Shown piece by piece: positions 11,023 to 20,945 of a stretch of DNA of 64,000 bases; the stretch's first letter is position 1; each line of letters opens with the position of its first letter. Source of the stretch: Puccinia triticina. Its lineage: Eukaryota > Basidiomycota > Pucciniomycetes > Pucciniales > Pucciniaceae. The notes beneath the pieces are model-generated. The model did no database searches, was not told the origin of the DNA, and worked only from the letters and a program-made list of their open reading frames with translations. Both the position numbers and the translations under genes were made by a program. The DNA is taken from NCBI RefSeq assembly GCF_026914185.1, contig NC_070559.1, forward strand, positions 1,984,001 to 2,048,000, written 5' to 3'.

Positions 11023-11583
11023 AGAACGTTTTCCCATCTTTCTCGATCAACCTCGCGCTCATGCCGCCCAATCAAAAACCACCTCCAGCCATTCCATGCC
11101 GCCAAACCACTCTCAACCACCACCCCATCCTCGATCTTCAAGCAACATGATCTGATGGCCAAAGCGTCCCAGACCAAGGAAGGCCAAGAACTATCCATGC
11201 GATGGATGACTAACTCATCCACCTCTCAAATTGATTCCGATAGAGTAAGTCAGAAGTCATGATTGCTTGATGACCACGCGAAACTGACTACAACATTCAT
11301 CATCCGGTATCTTCAGGAAACGATCATCAAGCTGCTCTACTCGATTGCCTCCAAACATGAAGTCAGAAGATACCTCAGGATTTTCTCAAACGCAAACACC
11401 TTTGCAGTCCTCAAATTTGACGGTGTGATCTTGTCTGAGGATCTAAAATCACTCTCCTTGAGCCTTAGCTTCTTGAATAAGGTAGGATTATATCTGGTTG
11501 TCTGTCACGGAATGGGAGCTCAGCTCAATAAGCTACCTATTTACTATGCCATATGGATAGACCTCAAGATCATCTTTGACTGA
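11023..11583 (+). pseudogene. ARG5,6-like acetylglutamate kinase, N-terminal fragment
   Basis: In fungi this bifunctional mitochondrial enzyme catalyses steps 2 and 3 of arginine synthesis. Exon 1 (11023-11244) encodes an Arg/Ser-rich stretch fitting a mitochondrial presequence. A 72-nt GTAAGT..TTCAG intron (11245-11316) follows. Exon 2 then reads ETIIKLLYSIASKHEVRRYL, RIFSNANTFAVLK and SLSFLNKVGLYLVVCHGMG, which is the start of the amino-acid kinase fold. The expected tyrosine/aspartate-rich continuation is scrambled after QLNK, and the frame ends at 11583. No start codon is found upstream. It is a truncated copy with its intron retained, so it was copied from DNA. A Helitron-like 3' end lies 0.9 kb downstream in the same orientation. 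Confidence 0.8.
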
Positions 11584-12442
11584 CCTTTTTTCTCCTTCTG
11601 TTGTTAATTGACTTTCAGGTCAGTCTGCAGAATCAATTCAAAGTTGTTACTTCTACCAAGTTTTCTCTAATGTGATGTAATATATAAAATATCATTGCTC
11701 CCCTTCAATTGAAAGACTACTGTGAATAGTTGAGCAGATGTGAGGCTTAATTTTCATGAGAAGAGTGTTGAGGCAATTATAACAAACATATTTGGTCACC
11801 CATGTCTGAAATATCCCTTCAAGTGGAGAGTTCCAAAATAATACATGGGAATTTCACCTTCAGAGGGTTGTCAAAAGGTCAGGACAGTTGAACCCAGCTA
11901 TAGCAATATCTGACACATAGAAAGAGATCAACTAATGGTGCTGGACCTATTTGTGCTGAATACTAAGCCCACAATTTACAATAAAGTTTGCTCTTCAGTA
12001 TCAATGCCTGATTTAAAAAAGAACTAGAACCCAATTTTAAATATGGGATGAAGAATGAATGACATTCCTAAGTTTTCAGACAAGCTTTTTCAAAAGCTGC
12101 TTTTATTCCATGCTGTCAACTAATCTATGCACATGAAATTCTTGAATTGCTGATAAAATGCATACATTCAAGTTTATTTCCCTTTCTTGTATCTCCACAA
12201 TTATGCTGGGATTTAGCCTATCCACAAAGGAAAGAACCTGATAAGTGATTTAACTCAACTCAGAGAGATATATATGTGACAATCAAACAGAATCATGAGG
12301 TGAGAAAGGTGGGTGAGATGAGCTTTGCTACCTTAAAAGATGAGACTCAGGCTGAAATGCATGTTCTAGGAGCCTCTGAGCAAACAATTCAAGTGGTGTT
12401 GGTGGGGTGGTTTCAAGAATCATTCAAACTACAACTTGTATG
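11584..12442. other. AT-rich, nothing recognised
   Basis: No convincing frame or repeat is present. It lies between the ARG5,6 fragment and the first Helitron-like end and could be Helitron body. Confidence 0.3.
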
Positions 12443-12471
12443 TGCAGCGGCGAAGCCGCCTTGGCCTCTAG
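12443..12471 (+). mobile_element. Helitron-like 3' terminus
   Basis: A GC-rich hairpin (GCGGC-GAA-GCCGC) is followed after a TTGGCCT spacer by CTAG and then a host T. This is the canonical Helitron 3' end: hairpin, CTRR, insertion 5' of T. Seven ends of this kind occur in the window with unrelated sequence upstream, as expected for non-autonomous Helitrons. The 5' end was not identified. Confidence 0.6.
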
Positions 12472-12563
12472 TTTATTTTTATAGAGTGGTGTGAAGTATA
12501 GACCCAAATACATTTTTTGGAGGGGGAATTATAAAATGAGTTTAGAATGATTAAATTGGGATC

Positions 12564-12592
12564 TGCAGCGGCGAAGCCGCTTTGGCCTCTAG
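12564..12592 (+). mobile_element. Helitron-like 3' terminus
   Basis: It has the same hairpin-plus-CTAG end as at 12443-12471, again followed by T. The gap of only 121 bp between the two ends suggests stacked insertions or a very short element. Confidence 0.6.
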
Positions 12593-13683
12593 TGAGATAA
12601 ATAAATAAAGGCAATTGGCCAATAAACTATGGTCAGTTTTCTCTGCTGATCTGAAAGAGAGGCTGGGCTCTGCCTTTAGGAGCTTTTTGCACACCATCAG
12701 CTTGAAACTAAAAACTTCTTGGTACATTGATATCTTTCAACAGGGGTAAATTTAGTAAAGCACAGCCAATATACACTGGTTTTAAAGCCAAAACAAACTA
12801 CTGCGGAAATTTTATTGAATGGGTAAAACACCAGCAGACATCTAGCTTGACACAAGCCCCTTAATCATTTGGGCCTGATGCTTCAGTAGAGAAAGCATAT
12901 TCTACACTCAATTAACAGTCCAAGCTGTTGTAGCATTATTGCCTCCATTAGGGGAGTTCACAATTGAAATTTACAAAACTTTGGGACACATTTTAAGGTG
13001 TTTCTGAACATTTTTTTAAAAAATTGATAACTTGCACTGATTGTTCAGTAGCACCTGCTGCTGTGCATTTTCCCAAAATTTTAAAATTTTGTTCATAAAT
13101 GCCTTGAATTTGGCTCCAAAGTTTAGTAAAATTCAATCGTGAACCCCCCTATTGAAGTGACAAGCGGAACCCCGCTATTGGCTGCTGACAAATGGTGATA
13201 CTAACACCTTTTTTTCAAATCAGTTGGCCAAAATACAAACATCCAACAAGCTAATATTAGCCCATCAAAGTGGGGAAACCCCAAGCGTAACAAATCCTGC
13301 AGCACCGCGGAGCCGTGGGTGCAAGCGGGGCTTACGACTAACAACAAGATTCTCACGTGAGAGAATCTTGAAAATACCCAAAGCACCGTGGAATTTCTTC
13401 TTCCTCTCTTATAAAATATTCAATCAGCTTTCAGCACTCCTTACTTTATCCTAGCTGAGCGCTGGCATCTTAGCTCCAATGCTACATAGGCAGCTTCCTC
13501 CCAAGTTTTCTCATTTTTTTCTATCTTTTTTTGAGTATTGTGACTTCTTGAAGACTTGTCCAACTTTTAAAGTTTGATCTCCTCCGTAAATTAAATATTA
13601 ATTAAAAACACATCTTCTTTGCCCGTAAGCCGCCAAGCATCTCAACTTTTGATTTTTTGGGGCACAAGGGCATGGATTCCCAA
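12593..13683. other. AT-rich, nothing recognised
   Basis: No gene was recognised. A short perfect hairpin (GATTCTCACGTGAGAATC) lies near 13349. Confidence 0.3.
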
Positions 13684-13692
13684 AATTATGAA

Positions 13693-14695
13693 GGGTCAAT
13701 CTAAATGCACGCCACTTTTTGACTAGATGCACGCCAAAAAAGTGGCGTGCACGCCTGCACGCCAAAATAAATGGCGTACAGGAGCAGTGCACGCCATTTG
13801 TTTGGCGTGCGTAGCCCTGCACGCCAAAAATACTCCTTTTTGGAAGAATTTTGGCGCGCACAAACCCTCCACACTTTTTGGCGTACAGGCTTTGCACGCC
13901 ACTTTTTTGGCGTGCATCTATTCAAAAGTTGGCGTGCACCGTTTTACATGCAGTTTTTTTGGGGGCACAGTTGGCCACTGCGCCCCAACGGCATGATGAA
14001 TAGTGCCTCCGCCACTATGAATAGTGCCAGGATGAATAGTTTTCATAGTGGCCGAGCTTGGCAGAGTCACTATTTACAGTGGCGGGGCTTGGCAGAGGCA
14101 CTATTCATAGTGGTGGAGCTTGGCAGAGGCACTATTCATAGTGGTGGAGCTTGGCGGAGGCACTATTCATAGTGGCGGAGCTTGGCGGAGGCACTATTCA
14201 TAGTGGCAGAGCTTGCGGAGGCACTATTCATAGTGGCGGAGCTTGGCGGAGGCACTATTCATAGTGGCGGAGCTTGGCGGAGGCACTATTAATAGTGGCG
14301 GAGCTTGGCGCGAGCACTATTCATAGCGCGGAGCTTGGCGGAGGCACTATGAATAGTACATGAAATATGTCATTGGGCCGCAGTGGTCACACCCTATTTT
14401 TTTGTGTGAAACTGTTCCCGCCAAAAAAATTACATTCAACATGGTGCACGCCACTTTTTGAATAGATGCACGCCAAAAAAGTGGCGTGCAAAGCCTGTAC
14501 GCCAAAAAAAATTGCGTGGAGGGTTTGTGCACGCCAAAATTCTTCCAAAAAAGAGTATATTTGGCGTGCAGGGCTACGCACGCCAAACAAATGGCGTGCA
14601 CTGCTCCTGTACGCCATTTATTTTGGCATACAGGCGTGCACGCCACTTTTTTGGCGTGCATCTAGTCAAAAATTGGCGTGCATTTAGATTGACCC
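13693..14695. mobile_element. 1003-bp long-TIR element with 9-bp target duplication, GCACGCCA-filled
   Basis: The element starts GGGTCAATCTAAATGCACGC and ends with the reverse complement. AATTATGAA flanks it on both sides (13684-13692 and 14696-14704), a perfect 9-bp duplication. The arms (about 13693-13980 and 14405-14695) are near-perfect inverted copies. Each is packed with GCACGCCA/TGGCGTGC in alternating orientation, forming serial hairpins. Between them lies a 31-bp tandem array. A 9-bp duplication with long TIRs fits Mutator-like elements, and no transposase is present. Frames inside are stop-poor by composition and are not genes. Confidence 0.85.
14030..14356. repeat. 31-bp tandem array inside the 1003-bp TIR element
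   Basis: About nine to ten units of GGAGCTTGGCGGAGGCACTA plus TTCATAGTGGC are present, varying slightly. The palindromic core CACTATTCATAGTG is the same word that dominates the unrelated-looking array at 28590-31272. Confidence 0.8.
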
Positions 14696-14704
14696 AATTA
14701 TGAA

Positions 14705-15848
14705 TAGACAATTTGATTTGGAAAAATACAAGCTTCAAACCACCAAGGCAAAAAAAAAAAAAAAAAAAAAAAAAACCGGGCAGAAACTGTGGCAAGCAGG
14801 TGGTGATGACATTGCTCACCACCAAAATTTGCATATTCTCTCAGGCCAAATGTCCTGATTAGTCCTAATTCCTCTCCCTGCGGGAGAGATCTCAATGCTA
14901 TGCATCTCAACCAGGCCAAATGGGTGCCCCCCCAGCCGCACCGGGGACAAGGACTTTGATAAGTTTGGAGAAACCCAGTCATTTGAACGCGCCTGGAGGC
15001 AAATCCATATGTTGTGTTACCGGGAGCGTAGTGGAGGGTGGGTGGAGTCCATGGGGTCTGATATTTGGAAAGCTTGGGACTCCCGCCAAGCTAAATGTTT
15101 CTTTGGAACGAGCAGGTTATGAAGCGCATTAGGCTGGCTTCCTTGCAGCGAGCTGGGTAAAAATGCAACTCAAGAGCTGGATGTAAGACAAACTCATTGG
15201 GAGAAAAACCTCTCAGGAGAATTTTGCTTGCCAAGGAAGAATGAATTAAAAATTAAAGCCAAATGATGGGGAGGTTTTCCTCCTGGAAGCCCTGCCGCTA
15301 AGCTGGTTTTGAGCTTCTCGGCAAGCGGGCTATAAAGAAATCTTCAGGCAGAAATCTCTTCTGACAAAGTTGTATATAGCCAACCAATTGACAGGGTTTG
15401 CAGCAGGCAAGATGGCTATACAATGAACTTATTGGGATGAAACCCTCTCAGTGTGGGGGAAGATTTGAACGTCAGTCCCTCTTCTGAGGGGTGGGCAGGC
15501 GCTAACTTAACAAGCCCCTCTCTATGTGGAGGGGGGACACCGACCTCCTTTAGAGGTCGCTGCGGTCCCCCAAGCAGGGAAATTAGCCAAGTTATGTTAT
15601 GAGAAGGCCCCCCCCTGCGCGAAGCGCCAGCCACAAACAGAATCCTCCCCGAGCTTATGGGCTCAAAGGCCTCCTCAAAGTATATATTGTCAGAGGCCTT
15701 TGGTGCATGGCCAGTATGGTGTGGGGATTTGCCTGTTGGCTTGGCCAAGTCGTGGAAAACTGCCCCCTTTGGCGGAGAGATTCTAAAATCACAAGTTGTC
15801 AAAAAAGAATGACCACATTGGCGCGTCAGGGTCTTCATATTGTATGTA
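14705..15848. other. Unassigned; poly(A) tract and hairpin-rich patch
   Basis: A run of about 25 A lies at 14751-14775. The region 15460-15610 carries short hairpins (CCCCTCTC..GGAGGGG, GACCTCCTTTAGAGGTC). The word GCTAACTTAAC before a CCCTC hairpin recurs at about 27647. A frame at 14960-15120 (RAWRQIHMLCYRERSGGWVE) looks protein-like but I do not recognise it. Confidence 0.35.
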
Positions 15849-15849
15849 T

Positions 15850-16070
15850 CCTCTTGATGAACAGTGTGACCGGTCATCAAGCAGCTTGAGTCCTCTTGAT
15901 GACTGGTTTGTACCGCTCATTGAGAGGGTTGAGTCCACTCGATGACCGGCTTGTACCGGTCATCAAGAGGGCTAAGTCGACTCAATGAACGGTACAGACC
16001 GTTCATCGCAAGGGTTGATCCCTCTCAACGACCGGTTTGTACCGGTCATTGGGAGGCTTGAGTACTAGCG
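15850..16070. repeat. ~43-bp hairpin unit, 5 tandem copies (GATGACCGG / CCGGTCATC)
   Basis: Each unit folds as GATGACCGGYTTGTACCGGT plus CATC followed by AAGAGGGTTGAGTC. Compensatory changes are visible: unit 4 has GAACGGTACAGACCGTTC, keeping the stem paired while changing its sequence. This suggests the fold is kept, or that arms are homogenised in pairs. Confidence 0.65.
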
Positions 16071-16409
16071 TCAACTCTAGACAGCTCTAGACTCGACTCC
16101 TTGTTCTTGCTGCATACTTATGTGAAAATCATTTTGGACAACGGCAATTGGTTTACTGCAGGAAGGAAAAAAAGAAGATCAAAAACACGGGGTACATATG
16201 TATTCAAATTAGTATTTCTGCAGGAAATGTTAAAGGCAACTGGGGCCGGCTTGAGGGGAGGAATTGTTTTGAGCAGAAGACCTGGCGGACGCTCGTTCCT
16301 TGGCGAGGATTTTTTGCCTCTTGATGCGGAAATATTCTCTGGACTCGTCGTCGCAACAGGCGGACAGATCTTTGGACATGATTTTGAGGTTGATGCGGTC
16401 GCACTCATT

Positions 16410-17075
16410 TCAAGCTTGGAGAAGAGCGACATCAATTTCCGGCTGAACGTGAGCCTTTGTCTGTCCAGCAAGATCACGTTTTTGGATAGGAGGTTTGTTG
16501 GCGGGTTGAGGAAAATCCATATACGTCATCCTCCACGTTGGATGATCCCAAAGGATGCACCAAGCTGATTTGAAGGCAAATGGTTTACCATTTTGAGCCT
16601 TGTATGCCTCTCTTGTACATTGCATCATTTTGCTGTAGGAGGTGTTTTGTCCAAGGCTGAGTGAATGCTGCTGAATCAGGCTGAAGATGTTTGAGAACTT
16701 GATGGAGGTGTCCTTCAAGGCAATTAATCGCCTCCGGAGAAGCTTGATTCTGATTGAGTAGCCGTTCTCCTTCTGGAACCAGGTCTGAATCGGCTTAAGA
16801 TTGGTAGGGATAGCAAGTTGTTTGGGTTCAGAGGTTCCCGGGCCGGCCAGGTTGCTCTCCGGAAGACCAAGCCAGTAGATAACCAGCAAGTCATCGACAT
16901 CAGGAGTTAGATCACGCTGTCTAATTGCTTTAATGGTTGGTTTGTGATGGTAGTCTTTCTTTGCAGTTGCCATTGGTGATGCCAATGAGGGAGTGTGGCT
17001 GCCACTGGCCTCAGGCTCCGTTGGGTTGAGGTTACTTTTGGCCATGGCCGTTACAACGGAGTCCTTAATCTGCAT
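16410..17075 (-). CDS. NAM-associated C-terminal-like protein, probably frameshifted at 3' end
   Basis: The 221-residue frame contains NIFSLIQQHSLSLGQN, SKMMQCTREAYKAQNGKPFA and FKSAWCILWDHPTW in its second half. That is the aromatic-rich helical pattern of the 'No apical meristem-associated C-terminal' family, which is expanded in rusts and often linked to Harbinger-type transposons. The N-terminal part is Ser/Pro-rich. The frame stops at 16410, but the adjoining minus frame continues with a Ser/Pro/Lys-rich RPPG stretch typical of the family's next segment (to about 16270), so one small frameshift is likely. The start is the first ATG at 17075. Host gene or transposon accessory gene cannot be decided. 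Confidence 0.45.
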   Translation of the reverse strand: MQIKDSVVTAMAKSNLNPTEPEASGSHTPSLASPMATAKKDYHHKPTIKAIRQRDLTPDVDDLLVIYWLGLPESNLAGPGTSEPKQLAIPTNLKPIQTWFQKENGYSIRIKLLRRRLIALKDTSIKFSNIFSLIQQHSLSLGQNTSYSKMMQCTREAYKAQNGKPFAFKSAWCILWDHPTWRMTYMDFPQPANKPPIQKRDLAGQTKAHVQPEIDVALLQA

Positions 17076-19037
17076 CTGCTGTAGTTAACCATCCATCAAC
17101 AACCAATGGCAGAGTAACAAGCAAGAAATTAAGACATTTTTTACCTGGGGCTTGCTTGCCATGCTTGCCATTTGTTCAGTTTATCCGCAAAAGGGTGGAG
17201 CACGGTTTTGACGTGGATTGCAGAATTATGCTTTTGATAAAAGTTTTGGAATAGTCAGATCAATTGATGATTGGGACGTATCAAAAATTGCGGGCAATCC
17301 ACCAACTACGAGGCACTAAGCGCTTGGTGGGGATGATGGATGATAACCAGAAAGATAACACACCTAGGTCACAATGGTAGTCGGAACTGTCGCAAGTTGC
17401 TCATAAAGAGTTCGTGAGTAAGGTGTGTGAGGAATGTAAGGAAAAGGTACTACAAGGCTGTAGGGTTATAGCTTTAAAGACAAAGGCAGATGGACCAAGA
17501 TATTTCCAACGGTGAAGTCAATGAACTTATATTCTGTTAGTGGTACTCTTAATTCATAATGTACCTGTTCATGCAATTTGTATCTTTAATCAAGCCCGCG
17601 GCTGATTCATCCCCAACGGGAAGATACGAGGGCAAGCAGACACGCCTTGCAGCTACTCTCCAAGGAAGATTAATCATTACATTCCAGCCAGCGGATCTCA
17701 GTGCCTAGTTCCCCTTTGGCAATTAAAACACTCCTCCTTGGGGAGGATATACGACTCACAAGGTGTGGCCACTGACTGCAGCGGATTGAGTCTTGAGATC
17801 GACAAAACAAATATTCTCGAGGATACCCCAAACTCTGATTAGGTTGTTACTTTTGTAAGAATTGAACAACTGAGAGTTTGATTTCTTAATTAGAACAATG
17901 TTTTATACAAGTTTATTTTAATCAGGAACAGATGTTGCTTTGGCTCTTACCTGAGAGCAGGAGTGATGGCGCTATGAGAAGCGGAAACTCTCTTAGAGAG
18001 ATAAGACAAGAACACACGAGATGTTTTAAGGTAAAGAGAAAAGAAGACAGAAAAGTATCCGAGAATGGCAGGGCACGGTACGAGGTCGTCGTGCTTATGC
18101 TGATGAGGAAAGATGAAACAATTTTAATGACAATGAAGAAAATGTGCGAGAGATTGTTTTCTCGTTTGCCCAGGTGGGAGCAAGGGAAGACCGCAGCAGC
18201 TATTGGATTGTCTGTACTGGGAGGAGCTAAGGTGGTTGAGTCAAGAGTGCAATAAATTCGATTATTGTGAATCTGAGGACACAAAAGTATGCGGGAAGAG
18301 GAGCGACTGTCAGTTCACTGAAGCGGAACACAGAGCTGCTTTTATACTCTTCGATGAGTGTCTTGTAGAGGAAACTCTTACGGTAAAAACTCTTGACTAG
18401 TCTGGTCAGAATCTCCTACGCCACGCAAGGGTTTACGGGGTCCATGTCAACATCCTGGTCCTGCCTAGGATGGTTACAATCACCTGTTCAGGCATTGTTG
18501 TCCAGAGGACACGGTAACGAACTGGGTTAGTCTTTTGATTCCTTGCCATCTTCTGTCAGCCAGAAGGCTGATTCAGGTACAGCAAGGGTTTGGTTACTTA
18601 CGAGTGGTTACCAGGGTCTCACCGCAATGAGGCAAACTCTGACAACTTTATGGCTATCCTTGACACACCCACATCGGTAATAATTAAAGATACTGTACAA
18701 CATGGAAGGATCTTTACAAAAGAAAAAATGTTTGTTGAAAAGCAACTGGATGCGAAAAAAAGGACAGCTGCGGCTCATTTGTCACAATGGTCCCAAGCCA
18801 CTCCCAGCACTTCGACTTCCTCAACGCCAATCAAAACCTTGCTCTTTCCGGCCGTTGGTGCGCCAGTGTCTGATCCGGCGACGGAGCGCCAAGCCTATCG
18901 CGCGTTGTGCATGGTGGTGTCTTCTCCAGCAGGCCGGAATGGCCCGGTGGGGTCTCCGAGAGCTGCATTGAGCCCCTGCTGTACAGATGATACCATGGCG
19001 TTTAGCGGGTTTGGAGCTCTGTGGATCAGAAGCGAAG
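17076..19037. other. No recognised gene; one 151-residue frame of unknown nature
   Basis: A plus-strand frame at 18590-19045 (151 codons) ends at the start of the likely LTR. Its first half is Lys-rich and its second half GC-richer, with no known motif, and it could be a chimera of fragments. The rest of the stretch shows nothing I can name. Confidence 0.3.
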
Positions 19038-19188
19038 GCTGTTAGATTATGAATATCCCGCTTGCAAATCATTTTGAATATTCAAGAATCATCCAATTCT
19101 AACTCGCATCCGCAACATACCAAAGATAAACCTAACCTAGTTGAAGGATTCCCCCGCACTCAAAAGGAAGCACATCTGGCCATACTTG

Positions 19189-19245
19189 CTAGTCTTTTTC
19201 TTCACGTGCAATGTCAAAACAAATTTCAGTGAAGAAAAAGACTAG
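19189..19245. repeat. 57-bp palindromic mini-element
   Basis: Arms CTAGTCTTTTTCTTCAC and GTGAAGAAAAAGACTAG are 17-bp perfect inverted repeats around a 23-bp loop. They are related to the palindrome at 7747-7798. It sits inside the likely LTR at 19038-19663. Confidence 0.6.
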
Positions 19246-19491
19246 TAAGTACCATCCTCAATCCTCAAAATCCAACCCGAGTCAAATCCAAGCTGAATAG
19301 TTTCTTTCATCTCTTATCATTCTTTTCACCCCAACCAGATTGTCTTTTGCACGTCCTTCCCATGGCCCAATCAACCAAATCCCAAAACATCAATCTGCGT
19401 CGCCGCAGGTATGCCTGTCATCTTCTCTATTGTTCAATTGTTTTTCTATCATTGTTAATCTTCTTTTCCTTTTTTGTCAAATCCCAGGTGT

Positions 19492-19635
19492 GTAGTCAAG
19501 AGTCGTAGTCGTTGTTATTCCTGAGCTTGTCACTCAGATAAAATCTTAAATCATCTCATTCAGGTAGTCAAGAGTTGTAGTTGTTGTTATTCCTGAGCTT
19601 GTCACTCAGATAAAATCTTAAATCATCTCATTCAG
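19492..19635 (+). repeat. 72-bp tandem duplication
   Basis: Two 72-bp units starting GTAGTCAAGAGT and ending CTCATTCAG differ at only two positions. Each ends in CAG after a T-rich stretch, so the duplication also copies a possible 3' splice site. Confidence 0.8.
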
Positions 19636-19726
19636 GTTTCAAGGAATTCTTTCAATTATTACATGGTAGCAAGAGATCAAAATGGCCGAACAAACCTAAA
19701 CCAAACAAGCCCAACTCCTGAGTCTT

Positions 19727-20945
19727 CAAAAGATCGCAGCCAAGAATGCCGCAACATGCGGTGGACTAGTCCTAGGCGCAGAGCAAGCGCATGTGTTATC
19801 ACGTATTCCTGGATTTTCCTCTAGTACTTTGTCATTGTATGTTAAACATGGTCCCTTGATGACACTGTTGTCAATGAATATGCCTATGTGTTCTGGTATC
19901 TCATCCTGAAGAATCCACATCACTTGCGCTTGATACATGGCTACCGAGTTAGTCGCCCCTTGGGGAAGTCTTGTGAGCTTGAATCTACCCAAAGGTGTGT
20001 CAAAGGTGGTTAAAGGTCTTGATTCCGGAGCCAATTCTCTTTCATCATAGCCTCCCATGATATCACCTAATCCGTAGCATGCACGTCCTGCAAATGATTC
20101 TACAAATTCTTCCGTTGCCGTTGGGAGTCCTGCGTCCTTAATTGTGACTTTTTTAACTTCTTGTAGGTCATGAAATGTTCTTAATTTTCTGTTGTGCTTA
20201 AGTACGCAAAAGACCGGGCTTGAGTAACTAGAGTTAGACTGTTCGTAAAGTTTTGTTCAAATTCGTTCTCTGACCAACTCTACGTATTTGTCTTTTACAG
20301 CAGCCGGTATAGGAATTGGTTTCTTCTGCCAAGGCACGTGATCCACCACGGGAATAGTATATGGTAACCCATAGGTATGCTTCAAGAGTCCTTGTTCTTC
20401 TGGGCTGAATGCCAATGCCTTTTCCCAAATGAGGATTAAATGCTTGAAGAGCTTCAACTCTTTTGCCCATAGCCATCCTTCCGGTCCAAAATCAACTACC
20501 TTCAGGTGTTCTTCTGTAATCCTGTTGGTAGGCTTGAAGTCCGGAGGGTTTGGCTTAAGTGGTGTGTTGTAAGGATTGGTGAAAGTGGTGGTTGTTGAAG
20601 CGGAGGATTTAATGCTTGAGGAATTGGTTGATTGATTGGTCTGATCTTCTTTGCTACAGGTTTATACTTAGTCATACACCATAGTTGCCCCTCCCTCCAG
20701 CTCTGACATAATTGATCCTGAAATGTTATGCCTAGCCCTTTTGTGAGTAGTGCCTCCATTTCCTTGTATGTGGGACTGGGGTTAGAAACTGTTGATGATA
20801 TAGTGGTGGTTTTGACAAGAACCATTGTTTGGTGATTTAGTTTTTCTGATGCTGGCTTATTCAACCGAGTTTTCCGTAGTTTTGTCTTGAACATTTTGAG
20901 TAACGTGAGAAAGCTGTGCAGAATATTCTTTTTTGTTAGTACCAA
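19727..20945 (-). pseudogene. Gypsy spacer and reverse transcriptase remnant
   Basis: Readable blocks in shifting frames include LWCMTKYKPVAKKIRPI, LPYTIPVVDHVPWQKKPIPI and MGGYDERELAPESRPLTTF, then FKLTRLPQGATNS (RT motif B region). The catalytic Y/FxDD box appears as GIFIDNSVIKGP: the second Asp is Asn (codon at 19867-19869). Several stops separate the blocks. The reading ends abruptly after ENPGIR near 19800. Confidence 0.8.

Larger units (their letters stand above)
19038..19663 (+). mobile_element. Probable 5' LTR of a second LTR element, plus PBS and gag start
   Basis: The sequence from TGTTAGATTATG to TTCAATTATTACA has TG..CA ends. It is followed at 19664 by TGGTAGCAAGAGATC, a typical primer-binding site. 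An ATG follows at 19683, reading MAEQT, then a stop, then TKQAQLLSLQKIAAKNAAT, which is a decayed gag start. Internal sequence stops after about 90 bp, where it meets the oppositely oriented Gypsy RT remnant near 19727. The LTR or leader includes a 72-bp duplication and a 57-bp palindrome. Its left end is less certain than its right. Confidence 0.45.

Noticed and set aside
13598..14703. Frames of 70-133 codons rich in CTPKK/WRA repeats
   Set aside because: They lie in the inverted GCACGCCA arms and are mirrored in both arms; composition artefact.
15416..15880. 154-codon minus frame
   Set aside because: It crosses hairpin repeats and a low-complexity patch, with no motif or family resemblance.
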